NCBI RefSeq assembly: GCF_003325355.1
Contig: NZ_CP030850.1
Span: 4,891,501 to 4,955,500, forward strand
Direction of reading: 5' to 3'
Source of the DNA: Runella rosea
GTDB lineage: Bacteria > Bacteroidota > Bacteroidia > Cytophagales > Spirosomataceae
DNA length: 64,000 bases
Shown here: positions 31,514 through 40,060 of the stretch, in pieces
Numbering within the stretch: position 1 is the first letter of the stretch
Layout of the letters: each line of letters opens with the position of its first letter
Notes under the pieces: generated by a model
The model's input: the letters and a program-made list of their open reading frames with translations, nothing else
Database searches by the model: none
What the model was told of the DNA's origin: nothing
Translations under genes and position numbers: made by a program

Positions 31514-32887
31514 ATGAAAACGACTATACTAAAGTTTTTAACCCTGATTATCGGAATAAGTACTTTTACTTTTTCTGTAACGGCGCAAAATTATACTCGT
31601 CAACGGGATTGGGTGGTGGCGCCGTTGTACGGTATCGGGGTGGTTATTCCTTCCAAAATCACGCTGCTGAGTGGTACGGAAGCGCCCTCTAATGCCTGGG
31701 TTTCGTCGTATCGGGGAGAATTGGTCAAGAGTGATGGAACAACCTACACACGCAACTACCGTACAAGCCTCTGGGGCTTTGAGACGTATTATCGTTGGAA
31801 AGACCGGCGTTCTGACAATCGCTGGTCAATTGGACTGAGTACCGCTTGGCAGCGGCAGGTTTTTAAGCTGAACCATCCGTTCAATTTTGAGTACAAAGGC
31901 CATAATCTGGTTTCAACAGTATGGAATTTTAATTACTTACGGACTGGTTTAATGTTGCGTCGTACTTGGATGAAAGAATGGGCTGGAACCTACTTTCAGT
32001 TGGGAGGGTATTATTCAACCTTGTTTTATCGAAACACTGCCGACGGCCGCGAAAAGATGGAAGAATTGACGGGAGGGTATATCGAAGGCGGTACGGGCAA
32101 TCGTACAAAAACCTACAATTTACAAAAAGGAGTTCCGCTCATTGTTCCTGAAATTGGGATGGTTTATGGCGAAAACAGCGGGATTGAGTTTAGCATTGCT
32201 TATTATCATCCTTTACAAAGTGTTATTAAGGCCGAAACCACTTTTTATCGAGATAATCTGACCGTTGGGGTAAGTAATACCAACGTATCGCAGCGGGTTT
32301 TGATGTTTAATGTAAAATTGCCCATTGCTTTTGTTTCAAAACGAAAGACTATTTCTCGCGATCGGAAAGAGGCCACTCCTAAGCAAGAGCCAGAAGTAAA
32401 ACGAGAAAAGCCCAAAAAAGAACCGAAACCAAAGCGGGAACGCAAGCCCAAAAAAGAGCGGGCGCCCAAACCCGAAAAGAAAGTAGAGCCTGAAATCAAG
32501 CCAGCGCCTAAGCCTGCTCCAGCATCTACGCCCTACGATGCCGCGCTCATCAATAAACCGATGGTCATGGATAATCTATATTTTGAATTGACAAAGTCAG
32601 ATTTGTTGGAAAGCTCTCATAAGGAACTCGACCAAGTGGCGGAATGGATGAAGGCCAACCCTAGCGTTGAAATTCGTTTGGAAGGACATACTGATAAAAT
32701 CGGAGATGCCGAAAAGAATCTGATTCTTTCCCGTGACCGGGTCAATGCCGTACGCGAGTATCTGATTCGAAAAGGAGTAAGCTCTGCACGCATTGCCACC
32801 AAAGGCTACGGCGATACGCGGTTGGTATGTAAACCAAGCCCGTGCGAGAAAAACCGCCGCGTAGAGATGGTGGTTACGAAGCGATAG
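31514..32887 (+). CDS. OmpA-family outer-membrane protein with lysine/proline-rich linker
   Basis: 457 aa from ATG at 31514, which begins a signal peptide (MKTTILKFLTLIIGISTFTF). Residues about 25-280 are beta-strand-rich with alternating aromatic residues, probably an outer-membrane barrel. A highly charged linker (about 285-350) repeats Lys-Pro-Lys-Lys/Glu-Pro motifs such as KPKKEPKPKRERKPKKER. The C-terminal OmpA domain (about 355-457) has FELTKSDLLESSHKELDQVA, LEGHTDKIGDAEKN, LSRDRVNAVREYL and KNRRVEM, with the peptidoglycan-binding Asp and Arg. It tethers the outer membrane to peptidoglycan. The loop contains Cys pair KPSPCEKN/VCKPS seen in this family. Confidence 0.88.
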   Translation: MKTTILKFLTLIIGISTFTFSVTAQNYTRQRDWVVAPLYGIGVVIPSKITLLSGTEAPSNAWVSSYRGELVKSDGTTYTRNYRTSLWGFETYYRWKDRRSDNRWSIGLSTAWQRQVFKLNHPFNFEYKGHNLVSTVWNFNYLRTGLMLRRTWMKEWAGTYFQLGGYYSTLFYRNTADGREKMEELTGGYIEGGTGNRTKTYNLQKGVPLIVPEIGMVYGENSGIEFSIAYYHPLQSVIKAETTFYRDNLTVGVSNTNVSQRVLMFNVKLPIAFVSKRKTISRDRKEATPKQEPEVKREKPKKEPKPKRERKPKKERAPKPEKKVEPEIKPAPKPAPASTPYDAALINKPMVMDNLYFELTKSDLLESSHKELDQVAEWMKANPSVEIRLEGHTDKIGDAEKNLILSRDRVNAVREYLIRKGVSSARIATKGYGDTRLVCKPSPCEKNRRVEMVVTKR

Positions 32888-32891
32888 ACCA

Positions 32892-32936
32892 GTTATTCAA
32901 ACCGTCAAATAGCGCTCATTTGACGGTTTGAATAAC
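32892..32936. terminator. 19-bp-stem bidirectional terminator overlapping the end of the next gene
   Basis: GTTATTCAAACCGTCAAAT (32892-32910) and its exact reverse complement (32918-32936) flank AGCGCTC. The right arm is also the last six codons of the minus-strand gene ending at 32916. It ends both convergent transcripts. Confidence 0.85.
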
Positions 32937-34511
32937 AATGATTCCTTTAGAGCCTCTGGCGCCGTAAGCGGAGCTGTTGCCGTACTTGACCACTCCGATT
33001 CTTTTAATTTGTCGAACGGATAAGGAGCTAAGTGTTTCAATAACAAATTGAGAATTGTCCGAAAACTGACCATCAATTTCTAAGGCAGGGGTGCTGTCGC
33101 CTGAGCCGTCCACGTTGGTATTGTTGCCTAAAAAGGCAATGGAATAGCCTGTGCCGCCAAAAACCACTTTCAAGCCTGGAATACGGCGTAACAACTCAAA
33201 AACCGTGTAAGCATTATCTCTTTCTTCAATTTTGACTTCATAATCAAGATTCACGAGTGTTTGTTTTTCTTCCAATTGGGGTGAAATTTTCCGCTGATAG
33301 CTTGCGCCCTGCGCCGCAGTCATCGATTGGCGAATGGACCATTGGATCTGTTGTGTGGCAAAATTCATCGGAAGCGCTTGACTTTTCAAGGCAATGGGTT
33401 GAAGTGTGGTCAATGAATCAACGGGCGGGGCATCAGCAGGAATGTAATCGTTAGGAAGCAAATTGGCAAATCCCTCCTGTCCCCAAAAATCATACATAGT
33501 CATGCCGTTTGGGGCGCTTATCCAGCCGTTTTCGTTAAAACTCAGGTACCCGTTGGGTAAAACTAAACGAGAGTATTTATACGGTCGGTCAACAAACACT
33601 GATTTGGCATCGAACCGATGTAATGCAAAAATGAAAAGCATCCGGTCGGAGTGCAGGATATACTGTTCTGTTTCAGGGTTCCAAAAACAGATATCCTGCG
33701 CCGAAATCTCTTTAAAATTACCATCGAGGATTTCCTGAGAAAGTAAAATGCGGTGAAGAAATACTTCGCTGACCCGACGGGCGGTATACAGCTCAAATCC
33801 GTTCTCTTTCGTTTGATTTTGGGTTAGTGAAACCAGAAAATTTCGAAATGAATTGCGGTAAGCGAGTTCTCGATTTCGCTGTTGCCTTTTTTGTATTTTC
33901 TCATCTTCAGGCGGAATTTCCTGAAAGAATTTATTGCCAGCAAAAAACGTTTTTTCGCCATCCGACTGAAACGCCTCCATGTGAAACATGATTTTGAAAC
34001 CCAAAGCGCTGTTTTGCAGAATAATAGGTTCCGTAGCAGTGGCAATCACCTGTTTGCGAATATCGTCGTAGGACAAACGCACTGCTTCTGGGTTGAGAAT
34101 GAGGCAATTTTTGGTAAATGGTGATTCACCTTTGAGCCCATCCGCAAAAATCTGCCAGCGTTTTTTCCATTCTTTATCCATCTTGGCCTTGACTCTCACT
34201 TCTGAAAGAATGTTGGTAGAAGTAAGCAGAAATAGGTAAGATTGGTTTTGTGTATTTGTCCGCTCAATGATCTTTTTGACCGATTTATAGCCAATGAATG
34301 ATGCAACCAACTCTACTTTTTTGAATCGGAAAGGAATCTTGAGGGTATAATTTCCCTGCGCGTCGGCGGTGGTGGCAATCGAGGTATTGTTGACATACAC
34401 ACTCGCAAACGGAACAGGCGTATGAGCGTTTTCCATTACTTTTCCCTTAATCATCCATGTTTGAGTGAATGAAAAGAAAGGAATGAAAAGGAATATTAGA
34501 AGTTGTTTCAT
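32916..34511 (-). CDS. Outer-membrane-associated protein: carboxypeptidase-regulatory domain plus TonB-plug-like end, no barrel
   Basis: 531 aa, ATG. Signal peptide (MKQLLIFLFIPFFSFTQTW), then a CarboxypepD_reg-like domain (about 20-105): IKGKVMENAHTPVPFASVYV, TTADAQGNYTLKIP and ASFIGYKSVKK. This is the N-terminal extension of SusC/TonB-dependent receptors. The middle 110-390 is unassigned (DUF5686-like proteins share the opening, but I do not claim it). The last about 110 residues, including TVFELLRRIPGLKVV, ALEIDGQFSDNSQFVIE and AYGARGSKGIIVI, have the look of a TonB-receptor plug domain, yet the protein ends there with no beta-barrel. It may act as a periplasmic partner of a receptor. No SusD or TonB gene is adjacent. 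Confidence 0.75.
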   Translation of the reverse strand: MKQLLIFLFIPFFSFTQTWMIKGKVMENAHTPVPFASVYVNNTSIATTADAQGNYTLKIPFRFKKVELVASFIGYKSVKKIIERTNTQNQSYLFLLTSTNILSEVRVKAKMDKEWKKRWQIFADGLKGESPFTKNCLILNPEAVRLSYDDIRKQVIATATEPIILQNSALGFKIMFHMEAFQSDGEKTFFAGNKFFQEIPPEDEKIQKRQQRNRELAYRNSFRNFLVSLTQNQTKENGFELYTARRVSEVFLHRILLSQEILDGNFKEISAQDICFWNPETEQYILHSDRMLFIFALHRFDAKSVFVDRPYKYSRLVLPNGYLSFNENGWISAPNGMTMYDFWGQEGFANLLPNDYIPADAPPVDSLTTLQPIALKSQALPMNFATQQIQWSIRQSMTAAQGASYQRKISPQLEEKQTLVNLDYEVKIEERDNAYTVFELLRRIPGLKVVFGGTGYSIAFLGNNTNVDGSGDSTPALEIDGQFSDNSQFVIETLSSLSVRQIKRIGVVKYGNSSAYGARGSKGIIVIQTVK

Positions 34512-34567
34512 GGAAGGCTGCCAATGGCTTTGATAATGAAAGCACAGACTGCCTGACTTTTAATTGT

Positions 34568-35143
34568 TTATAACGTACTTAAAAGCTTTTCCACTACTTC
34601 TGGATAATGTTGATGCTCCAATACCTGCACTTTGGCAGCCACGTCTTCGGGTGTATCAGTAGCAGCCACGGGGCAGGTGACCTGAAAGATAATGTCGCCT
34701 TCGTCGTACCGCTCGTTGACGTAATGGATTGAAATACCAGACTCGGGTTCTTGTGCCGATACCACTGCTTCGTGGACAAAATGCCCGTACATGCCTTTGC
34801 CGCCGTATTTGGGCAGTAAAGCAGGGTGAATATTGACGATTTTGTTGGGAAATGCGTGCACCATTGCTTCGGGTATCAACATCATAAAACCCGCTAATAC
34901 GACCAAGTCGATGTGTTCGTTTTGAAGGATTTCGACTACTTTATGGGTTTCGTAAAACGTTTTTCGGTCAAACAAAATGACGGGAATATGCAGCCGACGT
35001 GCCCGCGCAATCACACCCGCTTGAGGGTTATTGGATAGTATAAGGCTCACTTCTATTTCAGAATGATTGGCGAAGTGCTCGGCAATTTTCTCGGCGTTTG
35101 AGCCAGAGCCCGAAGCAAAAATAGCAAGGCGTTTGAGGGCCAT
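34568..35143 (-). CDS. purN: Phosphoribosylglycinamide formyltransferase (GART, 10-formyl-THF type)
   Basis: 191 aa from ATG at 35141-35143; a TTG at 35176 would read through a TAACTTTG promoter box and is rejected. PurN transfers formyl from 10-formyltetrahydrofolate to GAR in purine synthesis. Motifs: IFASGSGSNAEKI (phosphate loop), LVVLAGFMMLIPE, the catalytic Asn104/His106 in NIHPALLPKYGGKGMYG, and an Asp around 147-150 in YDEGDII. Length is normal. Another purine-pathway-type gene (PurF-like, 41911) lies 7 kb away but is not linked in transcription. Confidence 0.95.
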   Translation of the reverse strand: MALKRLAIFASGSGSNAEKIAEHFANHSEIEVSLILSNNPQAGVIARARRLHIPVILFDRKTFYETHKVVEILQNEHIDLVVLAGFMMLIPEAMVHAFPNKIVNIHPALLPKYGGKGMYGHFVHEAVVSAQEPESGISIHYVNERYDEGDIIFQVTCPVAATDTPEDVAAKVQVLEHQHYPEVVEKLLSTL

Positions 35144-35173
35144 TGAGGATAAATGATTGGTGGTTTTAGGGGG

Positions 35174-35198
35174 CAAAGTTAGCTTTTTGTCAAAGTTA
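35174..35198 (-). promoter_or_regulatory. Duplicated TAACTTTG boxes upstream of purN
   Basis: Minus-strand TAACTTTG occurs twice, at 35174-35181 and 35191-35198 (17 bases apart), 31 and 48 bases before the purN start. The nearer one is the likely -7; a matching TTTG at -33 is not evident. The hairpin AAGACTT-GG-AAGTCTT at 35275-35290 belongs to the plus-strand side. Confidence 0.45.
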
Positions 35199-35314
35199 AT
35201 GGTTCATAATTTGTGAGAAACGTATAATTTCGCTCCCTTGTATAGACTTTCCATGCCTGAGGGGCCTCGTCTTAAAGACTTGGAAGTCTTCTTATATCTG
35301 ACTCAATTTCTGCT

Positions 35315-36499
35315 ATGCAACTCCTCGAAGTAGGCCAAGACCCTCAGCGTCAGCGTGAATTTTTATTCCTGCCCGTTCGGCTTTATAAAAACAATCCGTA
35401 CTGGATTCGCCCGCTGGACAAAGACGTGGAAGATACCTTCAATCCGCAAAAGAATAAAAACTTCAAAGATGGAGAATGCGTTCGCTGGATTGCTGTGGAC
35501 GATGCTGGGCAGACCGTTGGTCGGGTGGCAGCGTTTGTGAATCGAAATACAGTAATGAAAGGCAACGACCAACCCACGGGTGGCATGGGCTTTTTTGAGT
35601 GTGTTGAAGATCAAAAAGTCGCGTTTGCGTTGTTTGATGCCTGTAAAAAATGGCTTGCCGAACGAGGTATGGAAGCCATGGACGGCCCCATCAATTTTGG
35701 CGAGCGCGACCGCTTTTGGGGCGTGCTTATCAATGGCTTTGACAAAGAGCCACTGTACGGCATGGGTTACCATTTTCCGTATTATCAAATATTTTTTGAA
35801 GCCTACGGCTTTCAAACGTATTTCGAACAGCTAACTTTCTTTTTGTTGATGCCGAAAGACCGTTTTATGGAGCGTGTCAATCGGGTGTTTTTTGAACGTG
35901 CGGAGCGGATTTTGACCATGAAAAACTACGAGTTTAGACATATTGACAAAAAACAATTAGACAAATACGCCGAGGATTTTCGGATTGTTTATAACAAAGC
36001 TTGGGCAAAAAATCTGGGAGCAGAAGACATGACGCCCGACAAAGCGCGCGGAATTATGCAGCGAATGAAGCCGATTTTGGACGAAGAATTGATGTGGTTT
36101 GGATACTATGAAGGCGCGCCGATTGCTTTTTTTATTATGCTTCCCGAGCTGAACCAAATCTTTAAACACGTCAACGGAAAGTTGGATTTAATTGGTAAAC
36201 TGAAATTTCTATATCATAAACTATTGAAAACCAATCATAAAGCCTTCGGAGTGATTTTTGGGGTAGTCCCCGAATTTCAAGGACGTGGTGTAGAATCGGC
36301 GATTGCGCTGTCGGCTTCTAAAGTGGCTTGGCGTCCCAACTATCAGTATACTGAGTTGGAAATGAACTGGATTGGCGATTTCAACCCCAAGATGATTCGT
36401 TTTGTAGAGTTATTGGGCGGTACGCCTCACAAAGTACACGCTACGTACCGGTATTTGTTTGACCGTACCAAAGAATTCAAGCGGCATCCCGCTATTTAA
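35315..36499 (+). CDS. GNAT-fold N-acetyltransferase-like protein
   Basis: 394 aa, ATG. The N-terminal 200 residues carry VGRVAAFVNRN, GGMGFFECVEDQKVAFALF, CKKWLAERGMEAMDGPINF and GVLINGFDKEPLYGMGYHFP; these occur in a large Bacteroidota GNAT-like family (YghO/PF13480-like). The C-terminal part has FGVIFGVVPEFQGRGVESAI with the R/QxxGxG/A acetyl-CoA loop near residue 325 and NWIGDFNPKMIRFVELLGG. It probably contains two GNAT-like halves. Substrate unknown. It stands alone: purN is divergent and the Nramp gene convergent with a 5-base gap. Confidence 0.8.
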   Translation: MQLLEVGQDPQRQREFLFLPVRLYKNNPYWIRPLDKDVEDTFNPQKNKNFKDGECVRWIAVDDAGQTVGRVAAFVNRNTVMKGNDQPTGGMGFFECVEDQKVAFALFDACKKWLAERGMEAMDGPINFGERDRFWGVLINGFDKEPLYGMGYHFPYYQIFFEAYGFQTYFEQLTFFLLMPKDRFMERVNRVFFERAERILTMKNYEFRHIDKKQLDKYAEDFRIVYNKAWAKNLGAEDMTPDKARGIMQRMKPILDEELMWFGYYEGAPIAFFIMLPELNQIFKHVNGKLDLIGKLKFLYHKLLKTNHKAFGVIFGVVPEFQGRGVESAIALSASKVAWRPNYQYTELEMNWIGDFNPKMIRFVELLGGTPHKVHATYRYLFDRTKEFKRHPAI

Positions 36500-36504
36500 A
36501 AAAA

Positions 36505-37818
36505 TTACTGCGTTACCTGAAAAATACCGTACGCACTGACGCCTAAAATGGAAACCACACTTATCCAGAAAAAGACGTCGTAGACGCGGGTAGGAATAAG
36601 CGATTGAGGAAGCTGACGGTAGCGGAACTGCAAGGCGGCCCACACGACCAATAAAAGTAAAATGGACGTAGCGATACCCCCCAATAATACCATTAAAACG
36701 GGCATTTTGATGATGAGGTATAGCCCACACCAAATGATGGGAAATGCCCAAGAAAGAATCCCGATAACACGTTTTTGAGAAGCAGAGTCGTTGAATTTTA
36801 CCCAGCCGATTTGTCCGAAAGCATCTCCGAATATACGAGACCAACTAGCCGTAGCGGTGAACAGTGTGGAGTAAAGTACAAAAAAAGCCCCAATCAAAAA
36901 CATCACTTTGGCCCAAGGGCCGAGGGTTTCGGTAAAGAGTTTAGAGAGGGTTTCTATCATGGCATATCCTTCGGGGACTTCTCCCTGTTCGTGAAGCAAT
37001 GCAGCCCCCAATAAGTAAAAGGCAGCGGTTACCGTAGTGTAAACCACCATTGAGCAAACCGCATCGAGGTACATTACCTCAATCCAGCCCTTGGCGCGAG
37101 CGGCCCATTCGGGCGAACCGTCGTTAGGACCAGTGTAGGTAGCGTAGCCTTTTTCAATGCACCAATAATTGTAAAACATGATTTCATCACCGCCTACGCC
37201 CGTGATGCCAAACGCCCCGATGGCCACCATAACAGCCGAAGGAGGAAGGGAGAAGGTTAATCCGCTTGCCAGCTCACTCCAGCGGATGGCATAAGGTGTT
37301 AATTGTAAGGAAATGAGGGAAATTAAGATTGTAATTGTAAATAAGATAATCATCACGAGCGACCCGATTTCAACCGATTTATAAAATCCCTGATACACCA
37401 AAGCGGCCGTAATCAAACTCGCCGTGATGGCCCATACGTTGGTGGATAAAATGGGGAAAACCATGTTAAGCACAATTGCTACGCCTCCTACAATGCCTCC
37501 TACTTGGAGCAGTTTTAATCCCTGCAATGACAGCCACGCCCAGATGGACCAATGCGCTTTCCCGTAGTGCTTACCTTTGAGGGTATTGAGGGATTGCATG
37601 GTAGGAATACCCGTATAAATGGCGTTCTTGCCAAACTCCAGTTGAAGCGTAACTTTGACCAAACAACTTACCAAAATCACCCAAAACGTAACAAACCCTG
37701 CTTTGGCTCCTAAAGCAGTTGTGGCGATGAGCTCGCCAGAGCCTACAATGGCGGCCGATAAAATAAATCCAGGACCTAAGTACTTGAGTCTTTGAAAAAA
37801 TGTTTGAGGAGGTTGCAT
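36505..37818 (-). CDS. Nramp-family transporter lacking the DPGN and MPH metal motifs
   Basis: 437 aa, ATG, about 11-12 spans. The start QRLKYLGPGFILSAAIVGSG matches Nramp (LGPGFL...DPGN), but where canonical metal transporters have DPGN this protein has GSGELIATTALGAKAG. In span 6 the usual MPHxxF is replaced by the FGITGVGGDEIMFYNYW region. Similar GSGE-type Nramp paralogs occur in Bacteroidota and Planctomycetes and are annotated as Nramp family divalent metal transporters, but they lack the manganese/iron-binding residues. The substrate is thus open. It is a single gene. Confidence 0.8.
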   Translation of the reverse strand: MQPPQTFFQRLKYLGPGFILSAAIVGSGELIATTALGAKAGFVTFWVILVSCLVKVTLQLEFGKNAIYTGIPTMQSLNTLKGKHYGKAHWSIWAWLSLQGLKLLQVGGIVGGVAIVLNMVFPILSTNVWAITASLITAALVYQGFYKSVEIGSLVMIILFTITILISLISLQLTPYAIRWSELASGLTFSLPPSAVMVAIGAFGITGVGGDEIMFYNYWCIEKGYATYTGPNDGSPEWAARAKGWIEVMYLDAVCSMVVYTTVTAAFYLLGAALLHEQGEVPEGYAMIETLSKLFTETLGPWAKVMFLIGAFFVLYSTLFTATASWSRIFGDAFGQIGWVKFNDSASQKRVIGILSWAFPIIWCGLYLIIKMPVLMVLLGGIATSILLLLVVWAALQFRYRQLPQSLIPTRVYDVFFWISVVSILGVSAYGIFQVTQ

Positions 37819-37990
37819 CAGAAACAGTCGGCGATTTATAGTTTTAAAGCAATTGCTTAGGGTGTGTTACTGTTTTTTTATTTTGATATCAGAGTACTTT
37901 ATTCCTTGTATTCAGTTTACTTTTACATTTTGTAGTTCTTCGGTTTTGCATTTTGCGGTTCCTATCACTGCCTGTATAAAAACCCCTTCC

Positions 37991-39358
37991 ATGAAACTAT
38001 TCGCATTGTATAGTCTATGTTTTTTTTTCGCTTTCCATGCTTTTGGCCAAACGTATTATGAAGGAACCATTGGTCCGTTAAAATTTGGCTTAAAAGTTCA
38101 AAAAGAGGAGCAAAAAGCCGCTTTATACATTCCCGAACAGGGCCTGTTTGAATACGCCGTCAAAGCGCCCGTTTTTCGTAATGACAGCTTGATTGCAGAT
38201 TTAAAGGAGTTTGGAACGGTATTGAGTGGAAAAGTAAATACCGAAACCTTTTCGGGTCAATGGAAACAGAATGGTTTTCCCGCGCCACTCGCTTTAAAAC
38301 GGGTAGAGCAACTGTCGTTTTTGAAACGTCCTCAGGTGCCTGTCCCGCCGTTTCCGTATGAATCGGAAAATGTCAATTTTACAAATGCCGACCAATCAAT
38401 TCAGTTTGGCGGTACGCTGACATTTCCCAAAGGCAAAGGAAAATTTCCGACGGTGATTCTTATTACTGGTTCAGGACAGCAAGACCGTGACGAAACGCTG
38501 TTTGGGCATAAACCGTTTTGGGTGATAGCCGATGCACTGAGTCGGGAAGGGTTTGCCGTACTGCGCATTGACGACCGAGGCGTGGGCGAAACCACAGGAA
38601 AAGTGGGCACGTCGGCAGATTATGCACAAGACGTCTTGGCGGCTCTTCGCTTTCTTAAATCAAGAAAAGAAATCAATCCAAAAAAAATCGGGTTGATGGG
38701 CCACAGTGAAGGAGGAATGATTGCTCCGATGGTGGCCGCACAATCAAAAGATGTGGCCTTTATCGTTTCTTTGGCGGGATTGGGCGTAGGCGGGCGAGCG
38801 TTGTTATTGAAACAAAGTGATGATATTTTGGCGAAAACAGGGACCAACGCGGCTTATCGGGCCAATGTACAATCGCTCAACGCTGCACTTTATGAAGTAG
38901 CTTTTCGATTGCCGCTCGAAGGTGACATTAAGGATAGCCTTCAACTCGCTTTTGATAATTGGCTCAAATCGCAGCCTGACGCGGTATTGGGACAAATGGG
39001 CTTTAAAAGTGAAACAGGGAAAAAGTCGGTCACTCGCCAGTTTGACCAAATTGGCTCAAAATGGTACCGTTATTTTTTAAAATATGACCCTCAACCAATT
39101 TTAGCCCAAATCAAAATACCAGTACTTTCCCTCAACGGAAGCAATGATGTGCAAGTGTCCGCTAAAGAGAATTTGGCTGGTTTTGAAAAAGGTTTAACGG
39201 CGGCGGGTAACAAAAATTTTAAAACTATGGAACTCCCTGGGTTGAACCACCTCTTTCAGAAATGCCAGAAATGTACCTCTGCTGAGTATGGAATGTTGGA
39301 GGAAACGTTTTCGCCCGATGCATTGAAGGTTATCCTTGACTGGCTCAAAAAGCAGTAG
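37991..39358 (+). CDS. Exported alpha/beta-hydrolase
   Basis: 455 aa from ATG at 37991, where a signal peptide begins (MKLFALYSLCFFFAFHAFGQ); the frame is open upstream to 37853 but without a better start. Residues 20-100 are a beta-rich domain (GTIGPLKFGLKVQ...), followed by the hydrolase core: LITGSGQQDRDETLFGHKPF (oxyanion loop), RIDDRGVGETTG, nucleophile in GLMGHSEGGMIAP, Asp in SLNGSNDVQVS and His in LPGLNHLFQKC. This two-domain layout fits periplasmic serine esterases/peptidases of the S9 type. The CQKC pair near the C-terminus could bind metal or form a disulfide. No substrate is evident. Confidence 0.85.
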   Translation: MKLFALYSLCFFFAFHAFGQTYYEGTIGPLKFGLKVQKEEQKAALYIPEQGLFEYAVKAPVFRNDSLIADLKEFGTVLSGKVNTETFSGQWKQNGFPAPLALKRVEQLSFLKRPQVPVPPFPYESENVNFTNADQSIQFGGTLTFPKGKGKFPTVILITGSGQQDRDETLFGHKPFWVIADALSREGFAVLRIDDRGVGETTGKVGTSADYAQDVLAALRFLKSRKEINPKKIGLMGHSEGGMIAPMVAAQSKDVAFIVSLAGLGVGGRALLLKQSDDILAKTGTNAAYRANVQSLNAALYEVAFRLPLEGDIKDSLQLAFDNWLKSQPDAVLGQMGFKSETGKKSVTRQFDQIGSKWYRYFLKYDPQPILAQIKIPVLSLNGSNDVQVSAKENLAGFEKGLTAAGNKNFKTMELPGLNHLFQKCQKCTSAEYGMLEETFSPDALKVILDWLKKQ

Positions 39359-39360
39359 CG

Positions 39361-39993
39361 CTATTTTAAAAATTCTTCCCAAAGGAGTTTGGTGGCGACG
39401 CCCAAAAATACCAATCCCGTGGCGATATTGATGTAATGAATTACCTTAATCGTCAGCAATCGGCGCAGGCGATTTGCGTACACTGCCAAGGCGGATTCAG
39501 TAGCCCCCACTCCGACGAGACTCATGCTAAAAAACACAATCATTTCGCTCAGGTCGTAGCGGCCTTTGGTGCGGAGGTAGGCGGCAATGGCCGCCCAAGA
39601 CATAAAATTGATGGGGTTGAGGGCATTGAGCGCAACACCTTTTAGAAAATATTTCAGATTGGAACGGCGGCGGCTGCGGTCGTCGGCGTGGGTTTTGGGT
39701 TCTAGGGTAGGTACTTTAAGGAAGTTTCCGATGGCTAAAATGACCAAAAAAATGATGCCAATAGCACCAATCCACTTATCAAAATGATTGATTTGGGGTA
39801 AAAAAGAAGTTCCAAAGATGGCCGTAAAAATAAAAAAAGCATCGCTGGCCACGACGCCCATCGCGATCTGAACCCCGCTACGATAGCCCCGCTCAATACT
39901 CGTTTGTATCAACGCAAAAAACACCGTCCCGAAGGTCAGACACAAGATAATACCCGCAATCAATCCGTATATAGCTGCCAAAAAAAGGGGCAT
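39361..39993 (-). CDS. LysE/RhtB-family amino-acid exporter-like protein
   Basis: 210 aa from ATG at 39991-39993, giving a first span AAIYGLIAGIILCLTFGTVF as in LysE proteins; an earlier ATG at 40050 adds 19 residues with a second hydrophobic stretch and is less likely. Six spans in all. Signature elements are FFALIQTSIERGYRSGVQIA (after span 1), GVVASDAFFIF and LNPINFMSWAAIAA. The family exports amino acids such as lysine, threonine or homoserine lactone; the substrate here is unknown. It follows the Nudix gene on the same strand and abuts (2 bases) the convergent hydrolase gene. Confidence 0.88.
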   Translation of the reverse strand: MPLFLAAIYGLIAGIILCLTFGTVFFALIQTSIERGYRSGVQIAMGVVASDAFFIFTAIFGTSFLPQINHFDKWIGAIGIIFLVILAIGNFLKVPTLEPKTHADDRSRRRSNLKYFLKGVALNALNPINFMSWAAIAAYLRTKGRYDLSEMIVFFSMSLVGVGATESALAVYANRLRRLLTIKVIHYINIATGLVFLGVATKLLWEEFLK

Positions 39994-40060
39994 AAGTAAA
40001 CAGTTAAGATTAAAAGTTAAGAACAAGGCGATTAATAAGCGACATATCATTGCCGCTATA

